NCBI RefSeq assembly: GCF_032884065.1
Contig: NC_088881.1
Span: 8,278,582-8,342,581 of the forward strand
Direction: 5' to 3'
Source of the DNA: Artemia franciscana
Taxonomy: Eukaryota > Arthropoda > Branchiopoda > Anostraca > Artemiidae
Length of the DNA: 64,000 bases
The notes below the pieces were generated by a model. It was given only the letters and a program-made list of their open reading frames with translations, was not told the origin of the DNA and ran no database searches. A program made the translations under genes and the position numbers. This document shows positions 44,666 through 55,745 of the stretch, piece by piece (within the stretch, counting starts at the first letter, position 1; every line of letters starts with the position of its first letter).

Positions 44666-47297
44666 CCTGGTTTGGCCCCTATATCAAACGCTTCAAAGAC
44701 ATGAAAAAAAACTTTTGCCGATATCATGGAAGAAAAATTGGAAGGTGCTTGCAAAATCATAGGCTTTCTGTAGTCTATCTTACTGCATACGAATTGGGAG
44801 TTGACATAACTCCCAGCCAATATATGGTCTGAAGAAAATCACTGATTTTGTATAACTTCACCGGTGAATGTAAAAAAAAACATAGTCGCTTAGTGTATGT
44901 CCGAAATATTTGTTAAATATCCTTATTTCTGACTTTCACTTAAGGATATCGACAATGACCATGCGCTAACGGTGAATGTTGAGCATTTCTTATTCCAATT
45001 TCCATACACGATGGGAAATTAGGACGGAAAATAACAAAAATCAAAGAAAGAGAGCAAAATACCAGTGGGCATTTCCTCACGGGCTCAGATCACGGGCTCA
45101 CGTTCCTCAGTCAAGAATTTTTCTACTTCTTAATTTCTTGAGCAGATGGCAGCACTCACAAATTGGGTTACGTTACTCAATGAGGAACAGTGACGTTCAA
45201 GTTTTTCTTGACGTTCCCAAACAAATCCACTAAAACCTTAGAAATAAATTATTATTTCAATTCAAGCTATTGTATATTTCAAGTTTTGCTGTAATAACAT
45301 GAAAATTAATTAGTCAAGTATCCAGTGATTGGTGTAAAGAAGGGTCTTTTATATATACTTACATCGAGGCCGTATCCGGGGGGGTAGGGGTTTGAACCCC
45401 CCTCCCGCCGACATGTTGGTCCTGACCCGTAAAAGCGTAACGAGTGTGAATATAAACAAATTTTTAATGCGTTTTTAAGGGTTTTGTCAAAGTAGATCAA
45501 AAATTTGTTTATATGCTTTTTTGTTACGTTTTTAAGACTCGGAATAAATATCGGGAGGAGGGTTCAAACCCTAACCTTCCTGGCTCTGGCCTTGGCTGCT
45601 GCTTAATTTGACTTGAACTAGCAGGAATCCCGCCAACATGAACCTTTCGTTAAGCGATTGAGAAGCATGTACCCTATCCTAGATACCAAAACTCGTTCTA
45701 AAGAAAAATAATCCCCGTATAATATGGAAATTGAAAATACAATATTAAAGTAGTGCGAAATACATCTATTTTGCTCTTCTTTCAGCATACGTGTTCTTCC
45801 TCCGTGGCCTCTTCTGATGTGAGCTTCATAAATTCTATTGAAAAATTTCTCGTTGGTAGCATAATACTGATTGTTTCTCCTAGTTTTAGTGGTAAATCAA
45901 CTTCTCTTCATCATTGATTGTTATAACGTCAAAACGTTTTAATCGTTCAAACGTTTAATCCAAAGGTGAGTTGCACTCAATTTTAGCAGAGACCGCTTCA
46001 GCAAGTATTTTAGAGAAAATGCTTTTCTGTAAGAAAACTCAGTTTTCTTAGTTTTCTCAAGAAAACTTTTCTTGAGAAAAAAACAATAGTCTTCTCGTTT
46101 ACCCGCAATTAATGCATAACTTTTTTAAAAAGCAGATCACGACTTATTGTAGTATCCATTCTGTATAAATTAGGGTATTGGAAAAAGACAACAAAATGTT
46201 GCTGTCACCATCGAACTTTGCATAAGACTGCAGAGCTGGCTGAATCCAAGCCGAGATAAGAATTTGGGTTTTTCCAATCTTATCTCTCAATTAGAGATAA
46301 GGATTGGGTTTTAAGGATTGGATTTTTTTTCTCTCTCATTTGGGCATCCGTAGAACTGTGTTTTAAGGATTAGGGTTTTTCCTCTCTTTTGGACATTCAC
46401 TAGAAGATATCTACGATCGTCGATTAGACCAGTGAGGGTCCGAATGCACAAGAATGTAATGAAATATAGGACCTTTCACTGACGTATTTGGTGTTTGTTG
46501 ACATTCATCGGTGAAAGTTGACATTCACCATTTATGGACATTCACGGTAACATATATGTATAGTACCGGTAGACAAGCGGGTAAGCCCCGGTTCCTGGCA
46601 CGCTTTTATATATCGATTCTCATTGTCGCCTGTCTTCTAACCGGGGATGTTTTCCCTGTTACAATGTTCCGCTGAATGTTAATATTACTGACAATTGTTG
46701 CAGCACATAGCAACGTTTTCCTCAGTTCAGTACTTCTCATAACTAAAACAATAGGGCTCGTACCGGCTAACTGTAAATCAGCTTTCTGTTCAAATACCAA
46801 TTTGTATGAAAGGGGGTCGGGTTTCACACAATTCTGAATCACCCAACACAAGTCCAAGAAGGAAATGTCATCAAGTACGTGACGAATTATGCTTAAATGC
46901 AAGGGGGCTTTCAGTTTTGCATCTTGAATAGAATTCGCAGGTGTGGCTGTGGCTTTTTTTTTGTCCTACACAACACGCCATTATGCTTGAAGGGGTTTCA
47001 AATCAAGAATGTTTTTATTAAGACATATATATTTGATTTGCACAAATAAAACATATAAGATTCCAGCTTCTTTCTAGTTCTTCCTCATTTTTCCATTGAA
47101 ATCACAGTATTACACACATAACAACAAAAGTGATGCAGCATTCTACCAAACTGAATAGTTATACCTGAAGTCTCGAGTTTAACAGAAAGTAATATTGATA
47201 ATTTGATATCAGACTATCCAATAGAAAACTTAAGTTTCTATATCATTTGGGTATATTTGAGTAACATTCATTAAATTTTAACTGTAAGATTGTACTT
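44666..47297. other. Intergenic sequence, HSD17B4 to HAPSTR1
   Basis: AT-rich DNA. A G/C-run pair near 45380-45410 (GGGGTTTGAACCCCCC) has a related GGAGGGTTCAAACCC near 45560, and ATTGGGTTTTAAGGATTGG-type short duplications lie near 46300-46370. ORFs here have no recognisable homology or codon pattern. Confidence 0.55.
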
Positions 47298-48056
<759 letters not shown>

Positions 48057-48126
48057 GCACATATCCGCATAGTTATACAACGTCAAATGCAAAAACCAAT
48101 AAACCAAAAACTAAAATAGCTCATAT

Positions 48127-48912
48127 TCAATAAAAACGTTGTCTTTTATGCGTAGGGCTGCAATCCATCATATTATCACTTCTTGGAGATGTGCTACCGC
48201 GACGCTTTCCATTTTGCTGAAATTCTATTGCAATAAAAGACACCAGGTCAGAACTCATGGGTGGCTTTTTACGACGACCAGAAACGGGATACTCTGAAAC
48301 AGTAGCCAAGCTTAAGGCTTCTTTAAAAGTTTGAAGATTTGTATCAGATGGAGAAGTCGACCCCGAAGCAGCGAAACTTTTAACACATAACCCTAGTGCT
48401 TCTCGGCTTTCAGTTGGACTATTTCTTGATCGATGGATTCTAGAGGATGAATAAGCTGGGGAAGGGCGTTTTCCTGCCAAAAAGCTCAACAGTTCATCCC
48501 GCTTGATATTGCGCCTCTTCCCTTTTGCCCATTGGGCTATTTCGTTATTTCGTCGCTTATATCCCACTTCGATCCCTTTATCCTTTGATATTCGAATTGA
48601 ATCATTTGACACTTTATAAAGAGCTGTCACTGTTTCTGCAGCATTCTGAAAAGACATCCATAAAACAGCACCTTGGCAGCGATCTTTATATAACTGAGCA
48701 ATAGCTATAGCAGATTTGTGGAATACGTTCCACAGCTCCTGAGAATTTCTTTCACTTTCAATTTGGGACTCATCATCATAGTCTTCAGCTTCAATACACT
48801 CTACACACTGCCTTTCATAGGATGATAGCCCCCCTTGATCTCCTCCATTACTAAGTGAGGAAAAACGTGGGAAAAAGTTATTTCGATTATTGTCATATAT
48901 GTTGTCACTCAT
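48127..48912 (-). CDS. HAPSTR1: HAPSTR1 (C16orf72) homologue, single exon
   Basis: HAPSTR1 is a small, mainly nuclear stress-response protein that works with the ubiquitin ligase HUWE1. The minus-strand ORF has 261 codons from ATG at 48912 (an upstream GTG is in frame but is not a usual start). Conserved parts in order: SYERQCVECIEAE (about 33-45), ELWNVFHKSAIAIAQLYKDR, LWMSFQNAAETVTALYK, KGIEVGYKRRNNEIAQWAKG, KRDELLSFLAGKRP, a Ser-rich region, FIAIEFQQNGKRRGS, and the C-terminal SPTHKRQR. Mammalian HAPSTR1 has the same blocks and ends SPTHKRNR. No intron interrupts it. Nothing in the sequence is broken, so it is probably functional. Confidence 0.93.
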   Translation of the reverse strand: MSDNIYDNNRNNFFPRFSSLSNGGDQGGLSSYERQCVECIEAEDYDDESQIESERNSQELWNVFHKSAIAIAQLYKDRCQGAVLWMSFQNAAETVTALYKVSNDSIRISKDKGIEVGYKRRNNEIAQWAKGKRRNIKRDELLSFLAGKRPSPAYSSSRIHRSRNSPTESREALGLCVKSFAASGSTSPSDTNLQTFKEALSLATVSEYPVSGRRKKPPMSSDLVSFIAIEFQQNGKRRGSTSPRSDNMMDCSPTHKRQRFY

Positions 48913-48969
48913 TACGAACACAAATTCTTGTTTTATTGTCTTTACAAAATTGGGGATAAATTTGAGGAA

Positions 48970-49000
48970 TCGTCTTTATAAAGGAAAATGACGTCATGAT
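48970..49000 (-). promoter_or_regulatory. HAPSTR1: HAPSTR1 core promoter: CRE and TATA-like box
   Basis: On the minus strand a perfect cAMP-response element TGACGTCA (48989-48996) is followed 6-8 bp downstream by CCTTTATAAAG (48974-48984). The ATG is about 60 bp further on. With initiation about 30 bp after the TATA-like box, the 5' UTR would be only 20-35 nt. Related half sites (TGACGCTCAT, TGATGTAATG on the plus strand) lie at 49014-49043. Spacing and order fit a compact stress-type promoter; function is inferred. Confidence 0.6.
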
Positions 49001-49162
49001 ATTTGCGCTGCTATGACGCTCATATGCCGAAAATGATGTAATGTTATCTCAGGTTCTATGGTGTTATACAACTTAAAAGGGCTATGATGTACGCAAAAGG
49101 AGGAGTTAAACTATGGATACCAAAATATACCTGACAATTATATCGTTAGTTTTCTGAACAGC

Positions 49163-49182
49163 GCGCGTAAGTCATTACGCGC
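49163..49182 (-). repeat. Helitron 3' terminal hairpin
   Basis: GCGCGTAA (49163-49170) and TTACGCGC (49175-49182) are perfect complements around GTCA. A GC-rich hairpin 10-15 nt before a CTRR terminus is the Helitron termination signal. It lies about 75 bp after the stop of the helicase fragment. Confidence 0.65.
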
Positions 49183-49254
49183 CATATTAGTTACGCGTCT
49201 TGTAGTTGTGTCCCTGTGTACCACCTGTGAATATAGATAGATATATACATGTTT

Positions 49255-49458
49255 TTAACTACGTAAAACTTGCGAATATACAATATTCTTCGCTTACCCA
49301 TTGTCTGTGCATATAAATAGAATGTCAGGTTTACCGACTCTTGAACATGCAACATATAATTGTCCATGGGAAGAACAATCCGTATTCAGATCTATACTGC
49401 ATTTTTCTAATGATTGCCCTTGAGCTTTGTTGATGGTGATTGCTAATGGAACATTCCC
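49255..49458 (-). pseudogene. Helitron helicase C-terminal fragment
   Basis: It reads GNVPLAITINKAQGQSLEKC, IDLNTDCSSHGQLYVACSRV and GKPDILFICTDNG, then an in-frame TAA, then AKNIVYSQVLRS and stop. NKAQGQS and YVACSRV are helicase motifs V and VI of Pif1-like Helitron helicases. One nonsense codon sits 12 residues before the natural end. Confidence 0.9.
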
Positions 49459-49655
49459 TGTGTCCCGGTCGTCATTTATATTCCCTGTGTCCCGCTCGTC
49501 ATTTGTGTCCCGGTGTCCCAGTCTGTAATTTCTCTTTGAGTTTCCCGGTCTTCATTTATATTCCCGGTGTCCCGGTCGTCATTTGTGTCCCGGTCTCCCG
49601 GTCTGTAATTTCTCTTTGAGTGTCCCGGTCGTCATTTATATTCCCTGTGTCCTGT
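49459..49655. repeat. GTCCCGGTCGTCATTT-type minisatellite
   Basis: Repeats of TGTCCCGGTCGTCATTT, TATATTCCCTG and CTGTAATTTCTCTTTGAG alternate in blocks of about 33-65 bp. The array fills the gap left by deletion of the Helitron catalytic region. Confidence 0.9.
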
Positions 49656-49663
49656 ATATATAG

Positions 49664-49830
49664 TTTCTTTTTTAGTTTTTTCTTTTCTTAGTTTTTTTCT
49701 TTTTTAGTTTTTCTTTTTTTTAGTTTCTTCTTTTTATTAATTTGTTTTCTTTTTTAGTTTTTTCCTCTTTTTTTAGTTTTTTTCTTTTTTAGTTTTTTCT
49801 TTTCTTATTTTTTAGTTTTTCTTTTTTCTT
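49664..49830. repeat. T-rich CTTTTTTAGTTTTTT repeat
   Basis: About ten units of TTTTCTTTTTTAGTTTTT with variable T-run lengths lie next to the previous minisatellite and end where Helitron coding sequence resumes. The minus strand is a purine-rich tract. Confidence 0.9.
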
Positions 49831-50793
49831 TTCGATGAGTTTCAGCAATTCTTACCAACTGAGCGTTTTGCTTATGAAGAATAATATCTCGAGGTAAAAA
49901 CTGATCACCGACCATAACAATTGCCACTTCGTCGATAGTTGGAGCATTGTATCTACGCACATGTTGGCCAGTAGGCGTTTTGTCAGCGGAAATAACAATT
50001 TTATGCGTATCAGTAGGCATCAAACCGATTGCTGTTTTGAACAGACACACTAAATTATTATTTTCGTGGAAAAGATGTTGCAATTGGGAAACAATAGTCC
50101 TTTCAACGCCGGGAGAAATTTCGCAACGTGCATTCAATTCAGAATTTCTTCACTGATGAAGTACAGTTGTAAAAATTTATGAATCTTGCCTGAGAATGGT
50201 AGAAGGGACCCTGCTCTATGATAAATTTGCTCTTTTACTTTGAAAGTAGGCATAAATTGATCTTGATTTTCGATTTGGGCACCAAACGACGTCATTTGGA
50301 AACATGAGTTTTTCTGATGTTTAACAAAAAACGCTTAGATTCTGACGTAGTTCCAGTAAGCAAAGTCTTCAATGGCTCTGGTGGTGCAGCCAGTTGAGGA
50401 AGTTTAACTTTTTCGGAGGCGCAGCACATTCCCATTGTCTCACTGTTAAAATTCAAGGCCTTGCAATAGGGACAAATTTTAATGAAAATTAACAATTAAT
50501 TAACAAATTAATTAACAAAAATTAACAAATTAAAATTTAGTCCCGATTTGACCACATCTACTCAAGCTGTAATCATTTACTGGGCTGTACCTGAGTGCCA
50601 GGCGATAATTTTCAGGTTGCTCTTGTGATTCCTTGGCACGCTTTCTTTTGGTAATTTCTCTTTGAGACGCAATCCTGTTTTCACGCTGTTGTTGTGATTC
50701 CTCGGCACGCTTTCTTTTCTTACTTTCTCTATTAGCCGCAAGCCTTTTGGCATTAACTCTTTGAGCTGCTTCCTCGGCTGTTTCTTCTGCCAT
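49829..50793 (-). pseudogene. Helitron N-terminal domain remnants
   Basis: In minus-strand order: a Lys/Arg-rich leader (50793-50540, AEESQQQRENRIASQR) ending ALRYSPVNDYSLSRCGQIGT; an AT-rich insertion (about 50478-50545); KICPYCKALNFNSETMGMCC and KVKLPQLAAPPEPLKTLLTG; MPTFKVKEQIYHRAGSLLP; then LMPTDTHKIVISADKT and RRYNAPTIDEVAIVMVGDQF. This is the Helitron-like N-terminal domain, with its CPYC zinc-finger-like segment, in at least three frames. It stops where the T-rich repeat begins. Confidence 0.9.
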
Positions 50794-50800
50794 TGTAGGA

Positions 50801-53099
50801 TTTATACTAAAATTTCTCTTTGAATTAACTCTTTGAGCAGCTTACTCGGCACGCTTTAAACTTAAATACGGCAAGTAAAGAAGAGTATGGCTGCCCTCCG
50901 ATCACTTTAAAACATGCCCTGAAAGTTTTAGCTTAATGACCTCATTCGTCCCTAAGATATTGGTAAGAAGAACGACCAGCATATTCTTGGACGTTCCTCG
51001 AAGATAGTTTGAAAAGGGGTTTCTTTAAATAGGATTGACTCGAACCTCATATCCCCTGGAGTATTTCCATAAATTATGTAAATTTCCAAGAATTTACAAA
51101 TAGATTTGAGATTAAGGAAATAAATTTGAAAGGCCTGTCTTTTTTTAAATTGTTTATCACTTGGAATCTAGTAAAGAAAAAATCAAGGGGTCAGACAGCA
51201 GAATCGCTCAGATATGAAACCATACCACAGAAAAGTAATTTTTCAAGGAATACGCATGCTATATCGTCTTCAGTCAAAAGATAAATGTGTTTTATCATCT
51301 TGAACACAAAAATAGATTTTTTTTTGAAAAATTACATTTTATTTTAATATCATGCGCTGCATTAATGATATGACGTCAATATAACATCATATATGTCAAA
51401 AGATCCGTTATATAATCTTGTAGGTGAAGATGCAATTTCTCGTCAAAACTATGTTTAATTTAAATATTACCTTAATTACCTAATTCGCAATTCAGAGCGA
51501 TAAGGTACAATGGATCTGTGTTTCTCTGTGAGTGATGAGGACTGACATCTGTTACTGATCTGGATCTTGCCAGCAGTATTTCCAGTTCCTGCATAACCTC
51601 TCACTACCCAGTGACTTCTTGAAAGTTGTAGGTGAGGCTGCTGACACTGTAGACTCGGAGAGGGAATTCCAGTCGTTGACAATTCGTTCGGAGAAGTTTT
51701 GACGCATGTTCACATGGCATTTAGGAAGTTTCTTTGAATGGCCTCTTGTATGGGATTGGTAGGACATATTCAGGTTTTGGAGACTAGATGTGTTATTAGA
51801 GAGTTTATGGGTAAGCAGCATGTCACCTCGTCTGCGGCGGTACACCAGAGTGGGTAATTTGAGTTTTTTTTTAGTCTTTCATCGTAGGGAAGGTCTTTCA
51901 GCCCATTTATAACCTTGGTGGCATGCCCTCAAGTTTCACCTTTATATTGGGGAGTGGCTATGCAGTTTCCAAATATTAGGTTGAATAACTTTCAAAAGGA
52001 ACTAAATATAGTAATTTTCTTTTAAATGAGCCCTTAAATAGCTCTCTATGATAATCCAGTGCTCTGCTAGCAGTGAAGGTGAAAAGGAAACACATCAATG
52101 CCAACTATGCAAAAAAACAATTTTCCTACATAAGGTTTTCAGTAACGACGATTCCAATTGGCTATTCGTTACGACCTGACCCCAGTTTTTAGACCTTACG
52201 AAATAAAGGAAAAAAAAACATAAAAATATAGCAATTAAAAAAGCAGGAAACTCATCAGGAAGGAAAATTGATTAAGAAATGGATTCAAGTCAGAAATAAA
52301 ATCCCAAGATATTTGAAGCTCTGTTTTTTGTTTTAAAAAAGAAAACACTTTTGAAAGTACTCTATTTTGTTTATTTCTTTTCATTTTTGGTCTTGAAAAA
52401 TAAAAAAACTTGTGTCGTATACATTAATAGAAGCTTTCAGAAGGCCTTAAGTTGCAAAATAAAAATTTTGCAGGGAATTAAAAAGAGATTAGTTTCGAAT
52501 TTTCTGACTGATACTAATTTTCAGTTATTTTTGCGACAATTTGATTTAGAAAAGTTCCATTTTTTTAAGAAAGAAGGAAAAAAGGAAAGAAAAGAGCTTT
52601 TCAGAAAAAAATACAAGCAATTTCCAGTTTTTTTTTCATTCCATTCTAGTTACATTCTGAGTAGTAAAAGAATTTGTTTGGTCTATTTATTACAAAAATG
52701 AATATTATGCTTAAAAATGATAAAATATTACAAATATAACATGGTAGGTACACATCTTAAGTAGATATAATAGGTTGCTCACTAGCACAATTCTGGGTCT
52801 CTTGAGATTACGCTTAGTAAGGTACTAGATTGCTCGTGATATATTTTGGTTGTATAATCTATTTTCATTTTTCTTTTTTTATAAGCGGCAATATAAAATC
52901 ATCTTGAATACGAAGATGCAGTTTAAAAAAACAAAAAACAATGTGTTTTATTTAAGTATTATATTTGGATAATTACAAAAATCACTAGATGTAGTAATTT
53001 TCTTTCAAATTAGCCCTTGAACACAGAATGTTCTATATGTTCCAGTGCCCAGGTAGCAGGAGAGAGAGAAAAAAGGAAAATTTCAGGGTGTAAGAATAG
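50801..53099. other. Intergenic sequence with a LINE fragment
   Basis: Apart from the minus-strand LINE piece at 51560-51905 this is AT-rich. Two blocks, 51180-51440 and 52850-53080, share loose similarity (ATATCGTCTTCAGT with AAATGTGTTTTATCAT; ATGCAGTTT with AATGTGTTTTAT), suggesting an old dispersed repeat. The ORF at 52351-52701 is Lys/Phe-rich with no recognisable domain. Confidence 0.5.
51560..51905 (-). pseudogene. LINE C-terminal fragment (jockey/CR1-like)
   Basis: Minus-strand reading from about 51905 gives KLPTLVYRRRRGDMLLTHKL, then TRGHSKKLPKCHVNMRQNFS, ERIVNDWNSLSESTVSAAS and FKKSL. This is the end of a jockey/CR1-type reverse transcriptase (YRRLRGDMI, RGHSKKL, RVVNDWNSLPE, FKxxL). 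The catalytic part is absent. Confidence 0.8.
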
Positions 53100-53735
53100 G
53101 TTTGTTAATCAATTTTAAGAGGACTAAGGGGCTAAGACGGGGAATACATGAATGTAAAGAGGTGTTGAGTAAAGAGGGGACGAAGAAGATCTATCAATTG
53201 AACAGCTTTCAATACATAGGCAGCATTATTAGGAAAGAATTAAGCCTGCGAATCAAGATAAGAAAATCGGAAGCTATAGTGATGACAATGGTCGAATATG
53301 GGTCTGAATGGTAGAAAGGGTATAATGAAGCATGGTTACTATGAAAGACATTTTATTAAATGTTTTCCTAAGAAATCGCATAAGTTCGTTTTGGATACCT
53401 GCCTGAACGACCACATTTCAAATAAAAAGCTAAATGAAAACTGTGGTTCAATCTGGCTTTTAATGACAGAAAAGTCAATATGGCTAGGACGGGTTCTGCC
53501 GATGAAGGGTGGCATATTTCCAAAGATTGTTCTCGTCGTCAAACACTCGGGGGTCCAAACAAAAATCCAGTTGTCCCCGAATGGGGTATGAGGGCATCGT
53601 AAGGAGAAGTTTAAGGGAAATTCTTGGAAGGTCGTAAAGAGAGAGGTTTTGAATAGGTTGGGACGGAGGAGTAGCGCGTGTAGCTACGTCGGACTCGAGC
53701 GGCTTCGTCTGCAGTGAGGTGTCAGTAGTAGCAGT
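53100..53735 (+). pseudogene. RTE-type LINE 3' fragment, diverged
   Basis: The translation moves through frames with FKRTKGLRRGIHECKEV, NSFQYIGSIIRKE, SEAIVMTMVEYGSEW, LNDHISNKKLNENCGSIWLL and a RRSSACSYVGLERLRLQ-like end, followed by GTCAGTAGTAGCAG. All are colinear with the LINE ORF after the YADD motif, but the region equal to 31500-31590 is deleted. It is older than the 44205 copy. Confidence 0.82.
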
Positions 53736-54033
53736 TGAGGTAAGAATCTCGTTAGTTTTTGCTATTTATGCATTCCTTCCATTCTAAAAATCGGAGATAT
53801 CCAGATTAAGGGCAATCTTAACGTGAAGTTTTCCAGAAATTCACCCCTATTTTTTTTTTCTTGTCTGCGGTTAAATCCATGTCATTCATCTCACTACTTA
53901 CTCTAGCTCTTAATGTCAAAGATATCATTATACGATTAATACTTTTTAATCGAGGTAGATAGACTAGAGTAAATCACAAAAATTAATATTTTAATTATTC
54001 CTAAATTCTTCTATATTTCTTCTTTTAAACCAG

Positions 54034-54604
54034 CACAGGACATTCGCCCAAACGAAGACGCAACAGCCAACAAACGCCACTCTGTACTGCGGTGGCATCA
54101 AAAGGAAACTAACAGATTGTGCAGGCAGCCAAAACGAGCAGCTGACCTAGAAACAAAAGCAATATTTGATCAAGGACTATTACCTCACGAAGAGAAATAC
54201 AGAGAACCATAACTATGGACCATAAACTATAACCATGGACCATAACTATGGTTATGGTCCAATTAAGGTTCGAGTAGTTGTTCATATCCCTTATCAATCT
54301 CAAAAGGGTCAAATTAATACATACTCAACCTGCCCTATACAGCACAAGACTTTTACTATTACCTAACACCCTTAAAAAATTTTATGGAGGAGATAAACCC
54401 GCAAAACTTTAAGGAATGGGGGCAAAAAAACTTGTTTCCCAAAAAGTTCGCATGTTTCCTGAATTTTAAATATATTTTCTATTTTTATACAGTATGTTTA
54501 AGATACCGCTTATGACTGAAAAGCGGCTATCACGAGCAGAAATGGGCCAAATTCGCACTTTAGAGTCAATAATCAAAGAAGAACCAAAACAACAAAAACT
54601 ATAA
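54034..54604 (+). other. Two exon-like open segments of unknown identity
   Basis: The first segment follows TTCTTTTAAACCAG and stays open for 58 codons (54036-54209) with a charged, non-repetitive composition: DATANKRHSVLRWHQKE, RQPKRAADLETKAIFDQGLL. The second follows TTTTTATACAG and is open for 36 codons after an ATG at 54494: MFKIPLMTEKRLSRAEMGQI, ending EEPKQQKL and TAA. No good donor ends the first segment, so they do not join into a clear model. I do not recognise either; they may be exons of an unseen gene or chance. Confidence 0.2.
54237..54260. repeat. Palindrome GGACCATAAC...GTTATGGTCC
   Basis: A 24-bp inverted repeat with 10 perfect arm bases and a TATG centre. Preceding copies of ACCATAACTATGG (54207-54219) and ACTATAACCATGG (54227-54239) show a small local expansion of the same word. 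Confidence 0.85.
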
Positions 54605-55392
54605 AAGGGCATTTTTTCCAAAGGAGGGAAATATTCCCGGTTTGCAACCCCTCCTATCTTAAGATATCGTATCTCGAGGCTATGAGTACCTGTATCATAC
54701 CAAATCAGCTTTAAGCTTCAAGGCAAACGTTGAAGCGTTGCTTTTTCCATCCACTGAGAAATCTTCATCAGTTAATGGTAAGGAAGTTCATTTCAAGAAT
54801 TAAAAGCTGTGTTTATAGTACAATATAAATCTTCATGCCAAAAGCAGAAAAAAAATATCGTGGCAACTTCAGAAATACATAATTAAATTATATATATTAC
54901 ACATACACGCGAATACATAATACAAGTTATCTATGCTTTACCAATAATTGTTTATTCTGTCTATTTAGTGTTGTACTCTTTAACCAATCTTAAGTCTATT
55001 GTATTTTTAACCTTCTTTTGACATTTTCGTTCTGGTTTTGTTTTCTTACCACGGAACTGAATTCTGTTCTTCTCGGCTTGCGATAGTAACTTAAAAAAAA
55101 ATTGTCTTTTCCAATCTAGTCTAAGATGTCGTAAGATTTTCGCAATATTTTTGGCGAAAAGCTCAAAATTTCAACCATTTCAGCATTTTAGGAAAGAAAT
55201 TATAGCTCACTTTAGAAAACAAACACTGCTAATCCTCTTGAGATCGGAATAAGACATGTGAACTCGGATCAATTCTAGTTGGTCGAAATTATTTATTTTG
55301 ACAGGGTAGGTTTATACTTATTCGATAAAAAAATATAACATAACGCCTTTTGAAGTGCTGCAACCAAAATTGTTTTTAAAAAGAGAAAAGCT

Positions 55393-55745
55393 TTGGCCCA
55401 CTTCTACAACGCTTGGTACTGTTCCCACAATGGAACAGTTTCTACCATGCTTGATACACTTCCGCCACGCCTAGAACTGTTCCGGAAAGGCTTGGTACGG
55501 CTTCTGCCACGCTTGGCACACTTCTGCAATGATTGGAACCGTTTCTGCCACACTTGCAACACTCCCGTCATGCTTGGCACAGTATCTGCCACGCTCTGCA
55601 GACTTAGGCCAGAACTGTTTCCCACCACACTTGGCACAGTTTCTGCCACACTTGGTACCCTTCCACCACACTTGGAGCTGTTTCCGTCACGCTTGGCACA
55701 GTTTCTGCCACGTTTAGCATACTTCCATCTCGCTTGGGATGCGCC
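55393..55745. repeat. About 21-bp degenerate minisatellite
   Basis: TTCTGCCACGCTTGGCACA and variants repeat about every 20-21 bp for some 16 units. Because the unit is close to seven codons, long ORFs appear in several frames on both strands (Leu/Pro/Arg-rich on plus, Cys/Lys-rich on minus). These are by-products of the period. Confidence 0.85.

Larger units (their letters stand above)
49146..50800 (-). mobile_element. Internally deleted Helitron
   Basis: On the minus strand, pieces of the Helitron N-terminal region (50793-49829) come first, then a T-rich and a TCCCGG minisatellite, then the extreme C-terminus of the Pif1-type helicase (49458-49255), then a terminal hairpin (49163-49182). 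The Rep nuclease core and most of the helicase are gone. The 3' end is taken near CTAA (minus strand, 49149-49146), 13-16 nt after the hairpin. The usual CTRR followed by T is not perfect here, so the exact end is uncertain, and the 5' TC end was not located. Confidence 0.75.

Noticed and set aside
52351-52701. 116-codon Lys/Phe-rich ORF
   Set aside because: Composition follows local AT-rich DNA; no motif, no splice or promoter context.
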